Below, one piece after another: positions 1 through 10,718 of a stretch of 64,000 nt of DNA. A program made the translations under genes and the position numbers. The stretch comes from Cryptomeria japonica. Lineage: Eukaryota > Streptophyta > Pinopsida > Cupressales > Cupressaceae. The stretch lies in contig NC_081414.1 in the NCBI RefSeq assembly GCF_030272615.1, positions 910,601,009-910,665,008 of the forward strand, written 5' to 3'. Each line of letters starts with the position of its first letter. Position 1 is the first letter of the stretch. The notes below the pieces were generated by a model. That model did not search any database and was not told where the DNA came from. It saw only the letters and a program-made list of their open reading frames with translations.

Positions 1-115
1 GAGTATAGATGTTGTAGTGCAACTGTCTAGGAACACAAGCATGCAAAATGTGTAAGCTTAGATAAGGCACATGAACTGTTTGACATAATGCCTCAAAGAT
101 CACCCAATATCCAAT
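1..115 (+). pseudogene. PPR protein gene fragment (broken)
   Basis: Frame 1 from base 1 encodes a stretch ending SLDKAHELFDIMPQR, which matches the end of one pentatricopeptide repeat and the start of the next in plant PLS-type PPR proteins (the usual form is AKCGSLDKAxxLFDxMPxR). An in-frame stop lies at 28-30 and another at 112-114, and nothing PPR-like follows. These proteins normally bind organellar RNA. This piece is far too short to be functional and is probably the edge of a decayed copy that continues to the left. The call rests on motif recognition only. Confidence 0.5.
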
Positions 116-868
116 GACGGTTGGGAGAAAGAAAACATCAAATTTTTTAGAATCTTAAATATTTCTTTATTCATCACTATAAATCTATTATGAATTTACT
201 CTCAATATTGCAGAAATTTATTCTATTATGAATGCAATATTTAGGGATGTAATCTTTATATATTTTTTTTAATTAGGAAAAGGTCCTAATAGAATCCCCA
301 ACTAATTAATCTAGAGAAAGATACCACTAAAGAAAGAAATTCAATCCTCACCTCTATGGTCTTGAAGGATTTTAAGACACTTGGATTCCTATTTTGGCCC
401 GCTTTTCCTTGACCTTATGTTAAGATAGTAAACTAGTTTGAGAGAATCTATTGGTTGGGAAATTGTGTATGGTTGCAATTATTTTCATGCATGGAAAGTG
501 ATTTAAAGTTTGGACCAATAGAGGATAAGTATTTCTTGAACCTTCGAGGACATGTGTAGATCACCGCATGGATGTTTCTCCATTATTGAACTCTTTGAAT
601 ATGTAAGTAAATTATTTTTGGTTGATGACACAGTAAGTATGGTATTTGTCTTTTCGATATGTTGTGCATATTATTAATCAAATATGGAATTTTTTTGATG
701 CTATATACACTATGTTTTGGATTGAATTTAGGTAAGAAAAGAGGTAATGGAAGAATAAAAGAGGTACACAAAGGAAGAAGAGTGAAATAGGTGGTTTGGG
801 ATGGAGGTTACAAATATATATGATAATTCGTATGGATAATTTGTTGTCTATAAAGAGGCAAATAAGCT
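116..868. other. host intergenic DNA, nothing recognised
   Basis: AT-rich sequence with no convincing reading frame or RNA gene. It ends at the left target duplication of T1, so it was originally contiguous with 17266 onward. Confidence 0.5.
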
Positions 869-873
869 ATCAC
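869..873. repeat. target site duplication of T1 (ATCAC)
   Basis: ATCAC directly precedes the T1 element, and the same five bases follow it at 17261-17265. A 5-bp duplication is expected from Ty3/gypsy integration and fixes both ends of the element. Confidence 0.93.
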
Positions 874-1635
874 TGTATATGGTGAAAATGGATAACAATA
901 ACAACAAGATTGAAAGGCTAAATGAATTCAACCACCAAACCCTAGCCCAACAATCAACAAAGATCCACCATAACATATGAAGATTACCTAAGACAATGCA
1001 AATCACATGAAATCACAAAGATTATACCATCACATGTCCAATAGGGTTTTGATCTCCATTCTTCCTATCTCCATTGATCTTACTTGATATATTTGCTCTC
1101 AGATTTTATGTGCACAAGAGCTCAACAAAGAACGGAATGTGGTTGCAAGTAGGATCGTAGTGTAGTCAAAATGATCATTAGGGCATTAAGTCATTAGGGT
1201 TTGATAATGAAGAAGGCATCTCCTTAAATAGAAGACACAATAAGAAATGGAGGGATAAGATTGAGAGGTGTAAAAGGAGGTCGGCTATGATTAGAGGGTA
1301 GGTAGAAGAAATAGTAAAATAATGAAAGAGGTAGGTAGTGTAGGAATTAAGAGATGAATGACATGTGTCATGTGTAGAAAAAGCTAATGAATTAATTAAA
1401 TAAATAAATAAAGATTTATTTAATTAATAGAAGAAGTGGGATCAATTAAATAAATAAATATTTATTTAATTTAGGAAAAGGATAATTTAAATAAATAAAT
1501 GTATTTATTTAAATGAGAAATAAGGCTAGAAGAGGATAAATGAATTAATTAAATAAATAAAGATTTGTTTGATTAATAGAAGAATTAGGCTTAGAATATT
1601 TATTTAATTAGACTGGACAATTTTAGGTGTCTACA
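874..1635 (-). repeat. T1 LTR, left copy (3' LTR in sense)
   Basis: Plus strand starts TGTATATGG and ends GTGTCTACA. It is near-identical to 16483-17260, with 8 substitutions (7 transitions) and a 16-base deletion near 1600 that removed one arm of an AT-rich palindrome kept in the right copy. 1380-1620 holds several palindromes built on TTAAATAAATAAA and its complement. Confidence 0.93.
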
Positions 1636-1649
1636 TTTTGCCCCTCTTT
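1636..1649 (-). other. polypurine tract of T1
   Basis: On the minus strand the LTR is immediately preceded by AAAGAGGGGCAAAA, a typical purine-rich plus-strand primer for reverse transcription. It fixes the minus orientation of the element. Confidence 0.8.
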
Positions 1650-1735
1650 GAGACAATGCGGCTTGTCGCGTTGTTTCAAAGAAGATAAGATGAACTGATA
1701 TAGAGTTGCCCCAAGATGGGAATGATATGCCCCCT

Positions 1736-1782
1736 CAAGAGATTGGATGAAAATGTCTGAAAAGATTGCAGACAATCTCTTG
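1736..1782. repeat. perfect 10-bp inverted repeat (hairpin)
   Basis: CAAGAGATTG at 1736-1745 is matched by its exact complement CAATCTCTTG at 1773-1782. GTCTG and CAGAC inside the loop can extend the stem. It lies about 100 bases inside the 3' LTR of T1. Function unknown. Confidence 0.6.
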
Positions 1783-1880
1783 ATAAGAAAGAAAGGCTAG
1801 AATGGACTGACCGGATAAAGTGACAAAGTCACGGGATAATGAAGACTGACTCGGAAAATGAAGGCTAAGGCTAGGGTAGG

Positions 1881-1890
1881 CTATAAGATA
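1881..1890 (+). promoter_or_regulatory. possible TATA box for the antisense gene of T1
   Basis: CTATAAGATA lies about 90 bases upstream of an ATG at 1981 on the plus strand, the strand of the antisense plant-mobile-domain frame. Spacing suits a plant core promoter. It is a single motif match, so support is weak. Confidence 0.25.
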
Positions 1891-2159
1891 GACCACGGGG
1901 GAAAATACATCCTCATTGTCATCTACACCTTCACGAGATCAAAGTGCAGAGCGAGAAAAGAGTAGGAGCAGTCAGCAGCGATGGGTTTTCGTGCATATAT
2001 TCGACCGTGTTCGCCGATTTTAGAGGCCAGCAGAGGCAGGAGAGCCGGTAAGTACTACCAAACCTCCTTGTACTTTGACGCATTTAATTTTGTCATTAAT
2101 GCATGTCGAATAGGGCAATAAATGTGCTTAGAAGTAGAGTTGAAAAATGTCAAAAACTA

Positions 2160-2412
2160 TCTAACCGTGTCTGCGTCGGTGCCAGGCACGTCTGTGTCTG
2201 CCAGGCGCGTCTGTGTCAGTGCCAGGCACGTCTGTGTCTGAAACCGCGTCTGCGTCGAATGCGGGCGCGTCTGCGATGTGCAGGGGCGTCTACGTAGTCT
2301 AGTCGCGTTTATGCCTGGCATAGGCACGTTTGTGTTATACAGGCGCATCTGTGTTGTGCAGGCGTGTCTGTGCAGTCTGTAGGTGCGTTTATGTAATGTA
2401 AGCGCATTTGCG
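2160..2412. repeat. degenerate tandem array, GCGTCTGTG core, 3' side of T1
   Basis: About twelve units of 18-21 bases, each with a core close to GGCGCGTCTGTGT and a variable spacer, divergent toward the right. It is much more GC-rich than its surroundings. The reverse complement of the same core recurs in the T1 leader at 14560-14900 and 16115-16345, so sense RNA would carry complementary arrays near its two ends. Confidence 0.8.
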
Positions 2413-2540
2413 TTGAAAAATGCAAGTTTTTACTTCTAGGTCAAATCGGCAATTCTGTGATGAACATATGCTGTCGATTGGATAAGCTGCTGAGAGGATA
2501 CACTCAAGCAAGTCCTCTAGGAAGACTAGGATATATCAAG

Positions 2541-2814
2541 GCACTTTGTGATGAATAGTGAGTATCAAGATAGAGTACTTTGTGATGAACAGGGAGTACC
2601 CAAAGTATGAGCAGCACTTTGTGATAAACAGGGAGTGCAAATGTGAATAACACTTTGTGATGAACAGTGAGTGTCACACACATAGTACTTTGTGATGAAC
2701 AGGGAGTACTAATAGGATAGAAGCAACACTTTGTGATGAACAGTGAGTGTCACTAGGATAGATAGCCATATGCATTTAGATAAAAAGTAGCATTTTGTGA
2801 TAAACAGTGAATGC
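2541..2814. repeat. seven tandem hairpins with covarying stems
   Basis: Each unit has a 5-base stem, a 15-base loop close to TTGTGATGAACAGKG, then the complementary 5 bases. Stem arms are GCACT/AGTGC (2614-2638), GTACT/AGTAC (2575-2599 and 2685-2709, the latter extendable to 7 bp), ACACT/AGTGT (2650-2674, 2726-2750) and GCATT/AATGC (2790-2814). The first unit (2541-2565) is imperfect. The loop is nearly constant while three stem positions change on both sides together, as expected if pairing matters. It ends about 40 bases upstream of the antisense frame. Confidence 0.85.
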
Positions 2815-2850
2815 CACTATAACTGACATGATTGATTTTCTTGACTACAG

Positions 2851-4838
2851 GAGTATTTGCTGATGCTGGAGTCACAGGAGAGATTCCCGTTGACGCAGAG
2901 GTTGCGACCTGAGTTGACACTTGGGGACCAAGCTGCCATCGAGGTGATGGGATTGAGACATGTACTATATGTGCCTGAGTTTCAGGCAAACATGGGTTTG
3001 TTGACTGTGCTTGCTGAGAGATGGCACTCTGAGACGTGCACATTCCATTTACCGATGGGTGAAATGACAGTCACCCTGGAGGATGTTTACAGGATTCTGC
3101 GGGTGCCGATCGATGGAGATTTGATCCCCTATGATCGAGATGGAGACCGGGAGGCATTGAGACGTGTGTTTCAGGACCTTGGATTGGAGATGAGGGCAGG
3201 ACACGTGGTATGGGACACCATGACAGCCATAGGGTTAGCATTGCCAGCAGTGATCAGAGGAGCTATCAGTGGGTTCCTATGTCCAGACAGGGCGACACGG
3301 GGGTTGGCTGTGGGCTGGGGGGGAGCACTGGAGACACTAGTGATGTAGCACACTAGATACACCTGGGGACCATGTGTGCTGGCCCATATGTATTACGAGC
3401 TTCACCAGTTCGTTTATCACGGGTCAGTGGGGTGACACTGCTGCAGGTGTGGGCTTATGAGCATCTGCCAGGGACGAGGCTGATACACTTCAGAGGTAGG
3501 GGACATGGATGCAGTTTTGTGCATCTGTATGATATGATCACCTTGCAGCCACGGATTGGCAGGTTGGAGCATTGGCAGCGAGTGCTGGATGATATTGATG
3601 TGGTCATATGGAGACCATATCTAGGCTGCGAGGAGTGGGAGGATGACGCAGTGGAGCTGCCCTACACCTTCTGGAGCAGGTACCTAATTGGGCGGAGGCC
3701 CTATGTGCTAGAGAGGCAGCTTGTGGATAGGGTTTGCAGGTAGTATGGCAGGATTCAGAGGATGCCATGGGGCTCGGGCATGTATGCCCGCACAATCAAA
3801 GATCAGGCGCAGTTTGGGTCATTGCTGTCATATGATCAGGCACTCACACAGCTAGCAAAGATGGTACCCCTACCCTGGGACATGTGGCTTGAGATCGAGG
3901 ATGCTAGGATGGATGCTGAGTATTCAGCATATTGGGCAGAGCATCCATTTCCCCGATTAACAGATCCAGGAGAGGCACTGGAGGGAGATGGTGGTGGTGA
4001 GGAGGATGATGATGGAGGTGATGGGGGCAGAGGTCGAAGGAGGAGGAGAGGAGTAGTGGGAGAGAGGCGAGTTGCACCTCGGAGGGAGGGTGGGGAGGAG
4101 AGACAGGTTCAGGTGGTGAGGGGTCGCGGTGGATTACCCTTACAGGTGCCAGCAGCACAGGGTCCCAGGCAGGTACAGAGACAGGGATAGGTATAAGGAT
4201 AGGTGCCAATACAGGCATAGGAGTAGGGACGGAGACAGGTACAGGCACAAAGGCATGTACAGAGATAGGTACCCGTACAGGCACTAGTACAGGTACAGAT
4301 ACAGGGGCAGGCACCCGCAGAGGGGGAGCCACAGGCAGAGATAGAGGGGGCTGACCCAGAGGAGGATGAGCTAATTGAGCTCAGGGAGATCTGCCAGGGA
4401 TAGGCAGATGAGATTCAGGAGCTAGAGAGGGAGAGGGATCGGCTCAGGATGAGGCTCAGAGATACTGAGCGGGAGAGAGATCAGGCGATCCAGCGCTATA
4501 CAAAGGCTGAGACAGCACTGAGGGCAGGGAGACAGGCGGCGGAGGACACAGGGGCAGGATATGCATATGTCCTGTGGGCAGGAGAGGAGATAGGCTACTG
4601 GAGGGACCTCTACTATGGTGCAGTGTCAGCAGATCAGCGGGCGAGAAGCTTCCATAGACTGTCATGTACAGCGACAGCTACGGGGGGGAGCCAGAGGAGA
4701 CAGGCATCGAGTGGTGGGGTCATGGGTCCTCTACCACCACCAAATAGAGGAGATTTGCAGGGTGATCCTAGGGTGGGTCCTTCAGGGGCTCAGATTCCAC
4801 CGAGGCCAGGCGGCTCCGAGGGAGGGAGTTCATCATAG
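2851..4838 (+). pseudogene. antisense plant-mobile-domain (PMD) protein of T1, broken
   Basis: Lies antisense to gag-pol, between integrase and the 3' LTR. The first ATG in frame is 2863. The early part contains LRHVLYVPEF, then AERWHSETCTFHLPMGEMTV and LEDVYRILRVPIDG, the signature of the plant mobile domain (aminotransferase-like, PF10536) of MAIN/MAIL1 proteins and some plant transposons. After a stop at 3346-3348 and a frameshift before about 3440 it continues as LLQVWAYEHLPG. A further stop is at 3741-3743, then an acidic/arginine-rich stretch, a glutamine-rich low-complexity stretch with several TAG codons (4188-4410) and a charged coiled coil near 4410-4500. It ends at 4838, about 660 codons in total. 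Antisense extra frames are known in Tat elements. Function in the element is unknown. Confidence 0.82.
4140..4330 (+). repeat. degenerate ACAGGY hexamer repeat within the PMD gene
   Basis: Roughly 30 short units around ACAGGTACAG and ATAGGTACAG encode a glutamine/valine-rich linker in the antisense frame. Repeat slippage and CAG-to-TAG changes explain the stops here. Confidence 0.7.
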
Positions 4839-5632
4839 CCTTAGAGGGCTCCCTTTGTATCAGTTTTGTACCATTTTTGTATTGTAGACACCTGCAGGTG
4901 ATTGTAGCCATATGATTTGGACATCATTGTATTATGACACTTTATGATTATATATGAGATGATTCATCTTTGCGGCAGCTATATGCATGTGTACCTATGT
5001 GCATGTGTATCTATGTGATGAGATGTTCTTATGTGATGCTTATGATATGGATGCAAATATGTATGTAATGCAATATTTTTGTTCTTTTATGTTTTTATAT
5101 GTGTATGCATGATGCAAATGTGAATGTAAGTAATGCAGATGAATATGATAATGCAAATGTAAATTGTGCTAACAGGTGTTGTGTGCAGGATGTGATGCAG
5201 TTGTGATATCTATATGTATGTATGAAATGCTTATATGTGGTAATGTAGGTGCAGCTACATGAAATGCAAATGTTTTTGGTGTGTCATTATACTCAGTCAT
5301 GTGATAGTAGGCTATGCGGACTCGAGAAAGACTATGGAAGTCAATCAAGAAAGGGGGGATGAAAGACAGAAGATATGAAAGTGAAAGAGCTTCTTGTGCA
5401 TTATCATCATTGAGCTTTATTATAGCAAGTAGGTTATGAAAATCGAGGCATATGTTCGACCCAGAAAGTCATTGTACCTGTTTGCATGGAGATAAGATAG
5501 GCACAAACAAGGAATGCCCCGGTTCATACTAGACTCACAGTGTCCTCATATCCTTGGACAAGTCATAGCATTACTAAGAGACAATCCACAGACAGCAAAA
5601 GAAAATAGGTGACGATACCCCATCCTCGCCTT

Positions 5633-5685
5633 TCTAGTCAAAGACATCCTGGAGATAGAATCTCTAGTCAAAGACATCCCGGAAA
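5633..5685. repeat. direct repeat, 30-base spacing
   Basis: TCTAGTCAAAGACATCC occurs at 5633 and again at 5663 with near-identical following bases. Confidence 0.75.
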
Positions 5686-5946
5686 AGCTAAAAGACATGT
5701 CACCAAAAAAAAGATGAAATCAAAAGAAAACCAAGACTCGACACCAACATCCACTGTAGTCCTCAAGTTTAGTGTCTCTTGTCACTTGTATAAGTCTTAT
5801 TTGATTGTGGTCACAATGTTTACTTTCACAGAAAGGATAGATAGCACTGAACCATAATATTGTCTGAGTCTGTTGAAAGATTTGATTTGTTGAAGCCCAT
5901 TGTTGCTGCTGTCTTATCTGAACCTGACGGAATCCATGAAGCTGAT

Positions 5947-6002
5947 ACTTTATTGCGGAGAAGATGAAACTTTATTGCGGAGAAGATGAAACTTCATTGC
6001 GG
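5947..6002. repeat. 22-base tandem repeat, about 2.5 copies
   Basis: ACTTTATTGCGGAGAAGATG is repeated at 5947 and 5969, with a partial third copy at 5991. Confidence 0.8.
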
Positions 6003-6554
6003 ATTGTGCGCGGATAGACTGAAGGAAGCTGGAAGAAACTGTACTCCTTGAAACATGTGATGTTCTCAGTTCCACACCCATTACCAGACGTAGGATCTGC
6101 CTTAGCTACAGATAGGATCTGATTTATTATGGATGGAAAGGGAGGTGAAAAGGGAGGTTTATTATGAATGGCTAACCAATCTTGGGTAGATCAATAACAA
6201 GCCATGATGGGAATGGGTAAGTTTATTATGGATGAATTGGTCGTGAGTGTGTGCAAAGTGAAAAGATGAAAGTGAATCCTGAAGGAGGGAGGAGCAATGT
6301 CTCTACGCATGGCACTGGTGACCCAGTTTTCACCATGGTACTTGCCCAGGGCGCCACCGAAGTGGTTTTCACCATTGGACGAAATTATTTCTCTTTACTT
6401 TTTTTCGATTTTTCAATGTTTTTTTTTTTGTGTCACAAGGCGCCTGTTTGCCAGGTTTTCACCAAGTAACGATTTTTTTGTTTTATAATTTTTTTGTATT
6501 TTTGAATTTTTTGATTGATTTTTTTGTATTTTTGAATTAGGATATTCTGAAGAG

Positions 6555-7634
6555 CTATGTGTAGAACTTGCGAAGGTGCATGCTGTTGATAGGATCCTCC
6601 AAAGGTTCACCTCCTATAGTTGAGAGTTGATATGCCCCAGAGCCATATACTGTTGTGATGATGTAAGGACCAAGCCAGTTTGGTTCAAACTTGCCCTTCT
6701 TCTCTCTGTCTTGTTGATTCTTGGGGTTTTCTCGGAGAACCAAGTCACCTACCTCAAATGTGCGAGGCTTGACTTTGTGATTGTAGCTGCGACTCATTCG
6801 TTGTTGGTAAGCCTTGAGATGATTAAAAGCAGTTTGTCTCCGTTCATCTAGCAGTTCCAGTTCTTGTAAGCGAGAGACTCTGTAATCTTCATCAGTGATG
6901 ATGTTTTGCAAAGAGACCCGTAAAGAGGGTAGCTCGACCTCAATAGGCAAGATGGCTTCAGAACCATAGACTAGTGAATAGGGTGTAGCTCCTATTGGTG
7001 TACGGACACTTGTGCGGTAGGCCCAAAGTGCAGGATTAAGTTGGATATGCCAATTACGGCCAGCATCGTCGACTGTCTTCTTTAGGATTTTAAGGATTGT
7101 ATTATTAGACGCCTTAGCTTGGCCATTGCCTTGGGGGTAATATGGTGTGGAGAAATGATGGGAGATATGGAAGCGGTCACAGAGTTCATGAACATCTTGA
7201 TTTTTGAAGGGCCGCCCGTTATCAGTGATAATGGAAATAGGGATACCATATCGACAAATGATATAGTTAAGGATGAAGGTAGCAATCTGTTTTCTAGTGA
7301 CTTGTGTGAGAGGCACATCTTCAATCCACTTCACGAAATACTTTGTGGCTGTGATAATGAATTTATGACCATTGGAAGATGGAGGGTGAATCTTTCCTAT
7401 GAGATCGAGTCCCCATTAACAAAAGGGCCAAGGAGACGCAAGTGGCTGTAGTTCTTGTGCTGGCGCATGTATGAGGTCTCCATGAATTTGACATTGCTTA
7501 CATTTCTTGACAAAATGATATGAGTCTTTTTCCATATTGGGCCAGTAATATCCAGTCCTAATGAGTTTCTTGGCCAAGGTAGGACCACTAGCATGTGGAC
7601 CACATATCCCTTCATGCACTTCATGTAACGCAAT
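6555..7634 (-). pseudogene. T1 integrase (zinc finger, catalytic core, C-terminal)
   Basis: Integrase inserts the DNA copy into the host genome. The N-terminal zinc-binding part with CKQCQ lies near 7490-7500. A TAG at 7635-7637 precedes it and a TAA at 7416-7418 interrupts it; the T3 copy keeps CAG at the latter site. The core and C-terminal part from about 7400 to 6555 are otherwise open. Catalytic residues are damaged: the first acidic position reads ATKYF (usually D or E before YF), the second is intact in SIITDNG, and the third reads GNGQAKASN, where GNGQAEASN is usual. With two of three acidic residues replaced by lysine the enzyme should be inactive. It ends at a normal stop at 6555. 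Confidence 0.9.
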
Positions 7635-8474
7635 CTAAGCTTCGTCGCTTTCTAGACATCTAAGAAGAGTGCCATCTAGACCTCGCCGGTATAGGATATC
7701 AGCTAAAATGACATATCGAGAAGATTGGCGAATGAAGGTGCAGCGTTGGTTATTTGATAGATCAGAAGGTAGGATATTGTCGCGAAGGTATGTGAAGATG
7801 GAACCATACAACTGGGATTCAGGACCAACAACACATATCATTTCAGTAGGAGTGATCTCATATGAAGGGACCAAAAGGTTATCCACCAAGAACTCATAGC
7901 GGGTCTCATTTGGAGGTAGGTCGATTAGTGAAGCAATTGTAGCCATGGCATCGGCGGCGCGATTCTGCTCTCTTGGTATCTGCTCAAAGTCTATTTTTAT
8001 GAAATTTATTTTCAGACCATCCACCATTTGTTTGTAAGGCATTAGCTTCTTGTCTTTTGTTTGGTAATCACCAGTTGCTTGACGGATGACAAGTTGGGAA
8101 TCCCCAAAAACATGAAGTTCCTGGATCTTCCATTGAACTACAATCCGTAATCCAGTTGTTAATGCCTCATATTCCGCTATATTGTTAGTGCAAGGAAATG
8201 ATAAGCAGTATGATTTTGGTATAGAATCCCCTTGAGGAGTTATAAAGAGAATACCAGCTCCTGCCCCATGCTGTGTGTATGAGCCGTCAAAGTACAGTTG
8301 CCATGGCTTTGCATGTGATACTGTTAAAATGGATTCATCTAGAAATTCTGAATTTAGAGGAACATCATCAATCATGGGGGCATCTGCTAACTGATCTACG
8401 ATGGCTTGTCCTTTTATTGCTTTTCTATCCACATACTCGATGTCGAATTCACTCAGGATCATTACCCATTTGGC
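7635..8474 (-). pseudogene. T1 archaeal-type RNase H domain
   Basis: A second RNase H, the hallmark of Tat-lineage elements. Counting from the methionine at 8462, the four acidic residues are all present: Asp59 in LYFDGS, Glu97 in NIAEYEAL, Asp121 in FGDSQLV and Asp171 in RAADAMA. It would degrade RNA in RNA-DNA hybrids. It is continuous with the RT-RNase H polyprotein upstream, from which it is separated by a TGA at 8478-8480. It is the best preserved enzymatic domain of the element. Confidence 0.9.
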
Positions 8475-8477
8475 CAG

Positions 8478-8906
8478 TCACCCAGTAAATGTTGCTTTAT
8501 TGAGAAGGTATTTTAATGGATCAATTCTTGCAGCCAACTTAGTCTTATGAGTGAGCATGTAATGTCGTAATTTCTGTGAAGCAAAGACCATGGCGAGACA
8601 TGCACGCTTGATTGGTGTGTAGTTTAGCTCATATCCCACCAATGTGCGACTAATATAGTATACGGCCTTTTCCTTGCCCCCAGCAATTTGTTGTACTAAG
8701 AGTGCTCCCAGTGCTGTTAGAGTAGCTGATATGTACAGTAGCAAAGGCTGATCTGGAACTAGTGGCATCAGAACAGGCGGATTCAAGAGATAATCCTTGA
8801 GCGTCTGGAAAGCCTGTTGACAGTTATCATCCCATTTGAATTTGATATTTTTATGTAGTAGGTGTTGAAAAGGATTACACTTATCTGCAAGTTGTGCTAT
8901 GAATCT
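8478..8906 (-). pseudogene. T1 first RNase H (Ty3/gypsy type)
   Basis: Follows the reverse transcriptase directly. The segment before 8786 corresponds to the connection of RT and RNase H. The open part contains LLLYISATLTALGALLVQQ and IKRACLAMVFASQKLRHYML, typical of gypsy RNase H. The first catalytic Asp, usually in a DAS motif, reads ISAT here, so activity is doubtful. It is bounded by two TGA stops (8907-8909 upstream, 8478-8480 downstream); CGA is the likely ancestor, because T3 reads SIRRFIAQ where T1 has the first stop. Confidence 0.85.
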
Positions 8907-10718
8907 TCATATAGACTGGAGTCTCCCTTGTAAGGATCGAAGTTGACTGATATTTGTGGGTGGTGGAATGTCCAAGATAGCCTTGACCTTTGCTGGATCG
9001 GCTTCGATTCCTCTTTTGGACACAATGAATCCTAGGAGCTTCCCGAAGGTTACTCCAAAGACACATTTTTTGGGGTTTAATCTTACTTTGTATTTTTCCA
9101 ACCAATCAAAGACGAGTGAAAGTATGTCCAAATGTGTATCTCTGTCTACTGATTTACCCAAGAGATCATCAACATAATCTTCCACAGTTATGTGCATGAG
9201 ATCATGAAAGATAGTAGTCATTGCTCTTTGATATGTAGCACCTGCATTTTTTAGTCCGAAGGGCATGACATTCCAGCAGAAAGTTCCCCAAGGACAAGTG
9301 AATGATGTTTTCTGTTGATCCTCAGGTGCAATCCTGATTTGATTATAATCTGAAAACCCATCCATTAATGATAACATTTTGTGACCTGCCGTGAGATCAA
9401 CGATCAAGTCAATATTTGGTAATGGGAAGTCATCTTTTGGACAAGCTTTATTGATGTCTCTGAAATCTGTACATATTCTGATGCTACGATCTGGTTTACT
9501 GATAGGTACTAAATTGGAGATCCATTCAGGATAATCAATTGGGCGTATGAATCCGACATCCAATAATTTTTCCAGCTCTGCTTTGACTAGTAATGCCACT
9601 TGTGAATGCATTTTTCTTAATTTTTGTTTCACTGGCTTTGCCTCTGGTTTGACTGTCAAATGATGCATTACCAAATCCGGATCCAGTCCAGGCATATCAG
9701 CGTATGACCATGCAAAGTTGATTTGTCGTTCATTGAAGAAACTTATGAACTGTGACCTTTCGGACTTTGTCAATGATTTAGCCAGGAATATGTTATGTGG
9801 AACCTCTTCCGTACCAATGTTTGTTTTGATAGTCTCCTCTACCAACATGGATGACTTTTCCTCATATGATGCTAGGAGAATGTCGAGCCTTCCATCTTCG
9901 GGTGCCTCAGAGAGGTTTTCGCCCTCAGATACGTCCTTTCTTTTTACTTTTTTGGGGTCAGATAGCACCACAATGTGGTTTTCGCTATAAGACCCTTGAT
10001 TTGTTCTTATTTTCACATTTTTGCGACTGGAAGGTCCGACACCCTCACCAAAATATGCCACACTATTGAGTTCTATGGTGTATCCCGCTTTATGGTCTCC
10101 AGGGGGAAGATCGTCTCGTATGCCTAGATAATCAATAAAAGCTTCATCATTTTGGAATGTATCCAACTGTGCAGGTCCTTCATGATCCCAGTCAATGAGT
10201 TGGTGGTGAACAAGGGGAAGGCTGTTAATGTCTTCGAAGTTAGCGGGGTTAAGAGTGAAGATGTGGTTATATTCGGGTATGTCAAGGTAATTATCGAGGT
10301 CATCGATGGCACTCTCCTCATCAGTCTTGATCATGAGCGAATCCAAATTATCATCACTAGTAGCGCATTCCAGAATAGGTGTTCTCATCCTATGTGATTT
10401 CAACCTAGAACCTTGAGACAAGGACTGTGTAGACTCCTCATGGGTTGTTTCTTGACCAACTCTGAATTTGTTATAAAACTCCTCCTCTTCTGTGGGTTCA
10501 CCTGGCTCTCTGAATGTCTCGGTGAGCTCGTAGTCACTGGAAGACTTGTCAGAACCCCATTCCCATTCGTTGGAATCTATGGAATAGCAATTCTCTTGTT
10601 GAATTTTGGCAGCTTTGATTTGTAAGGATTCTTCTGTCCTTTGGGTGTGGACCTTGGAAGTTAAGAAACCAAGTCCCTTCGAGCATTCCTTCTTGAAAGT
10701 CAATTCAGGTTGTAAGGT
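8907..10718 (-). pseudogene. T1 spacer and reverse transcriptase
   Basis: About 600 codons. The first half is an acidic spacer with no recognised fold. The second half is a Ty3/gypsy reverse transcriptase with the fingers/palm block ICTDFRDINKACPKDDFPLP and the catalytic motif YVDD at 9165-9176, then LNPKKCVFGV. It copies element RNA into DNA in virus-like particles. The frame has no ATG: comparison with T3 indicates that a one-base deletion near 10716 separated it from gag-protease, which was once continuous. It ends in TGA at 8907-8909. Confidence 0.92.

Larger units (their letters stand above)
2048..2850 (+). other. possible intron of the T1 antisense transcript
   Basis: A strong donor-like GTAAGT begins at 2048, after a short open stretch that starts with ATG at 1981 (22 codons plus one base). 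A pyrimidine-rich acceptor TTCTTGACTACAG ends at 2850, directly before the mobile-domain frame. Splicing would remove both repeat arrays at 2160-2412 and 2541-2814. The joined phase is off by one base, so either exon 1 is untranslated, has an indel, or the intron is wrong. Confidence 0.3.
4839..6554. other. T1 3' non-coding region between PMD gene and integrase
   Basis: No coding support. 4960-5270 is rich in ATGTG and ATGCAAATG words. 5633-5685 and 5947-6002 are short direct repeats. 6180-6400 resembles the region just after integrase in T3 (45953-46100), including a shared GTGGTTTTCACCAT word, so this stretch is ancestral to the family. Confidence 0.6.

Noticed and set aside
3904-4332. Minus-strand Pro/Val-rich frame of about 140 codons
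   Set aside because: Shadow of the hexamer repeat and low-complexity part of the antisense PMD gene.
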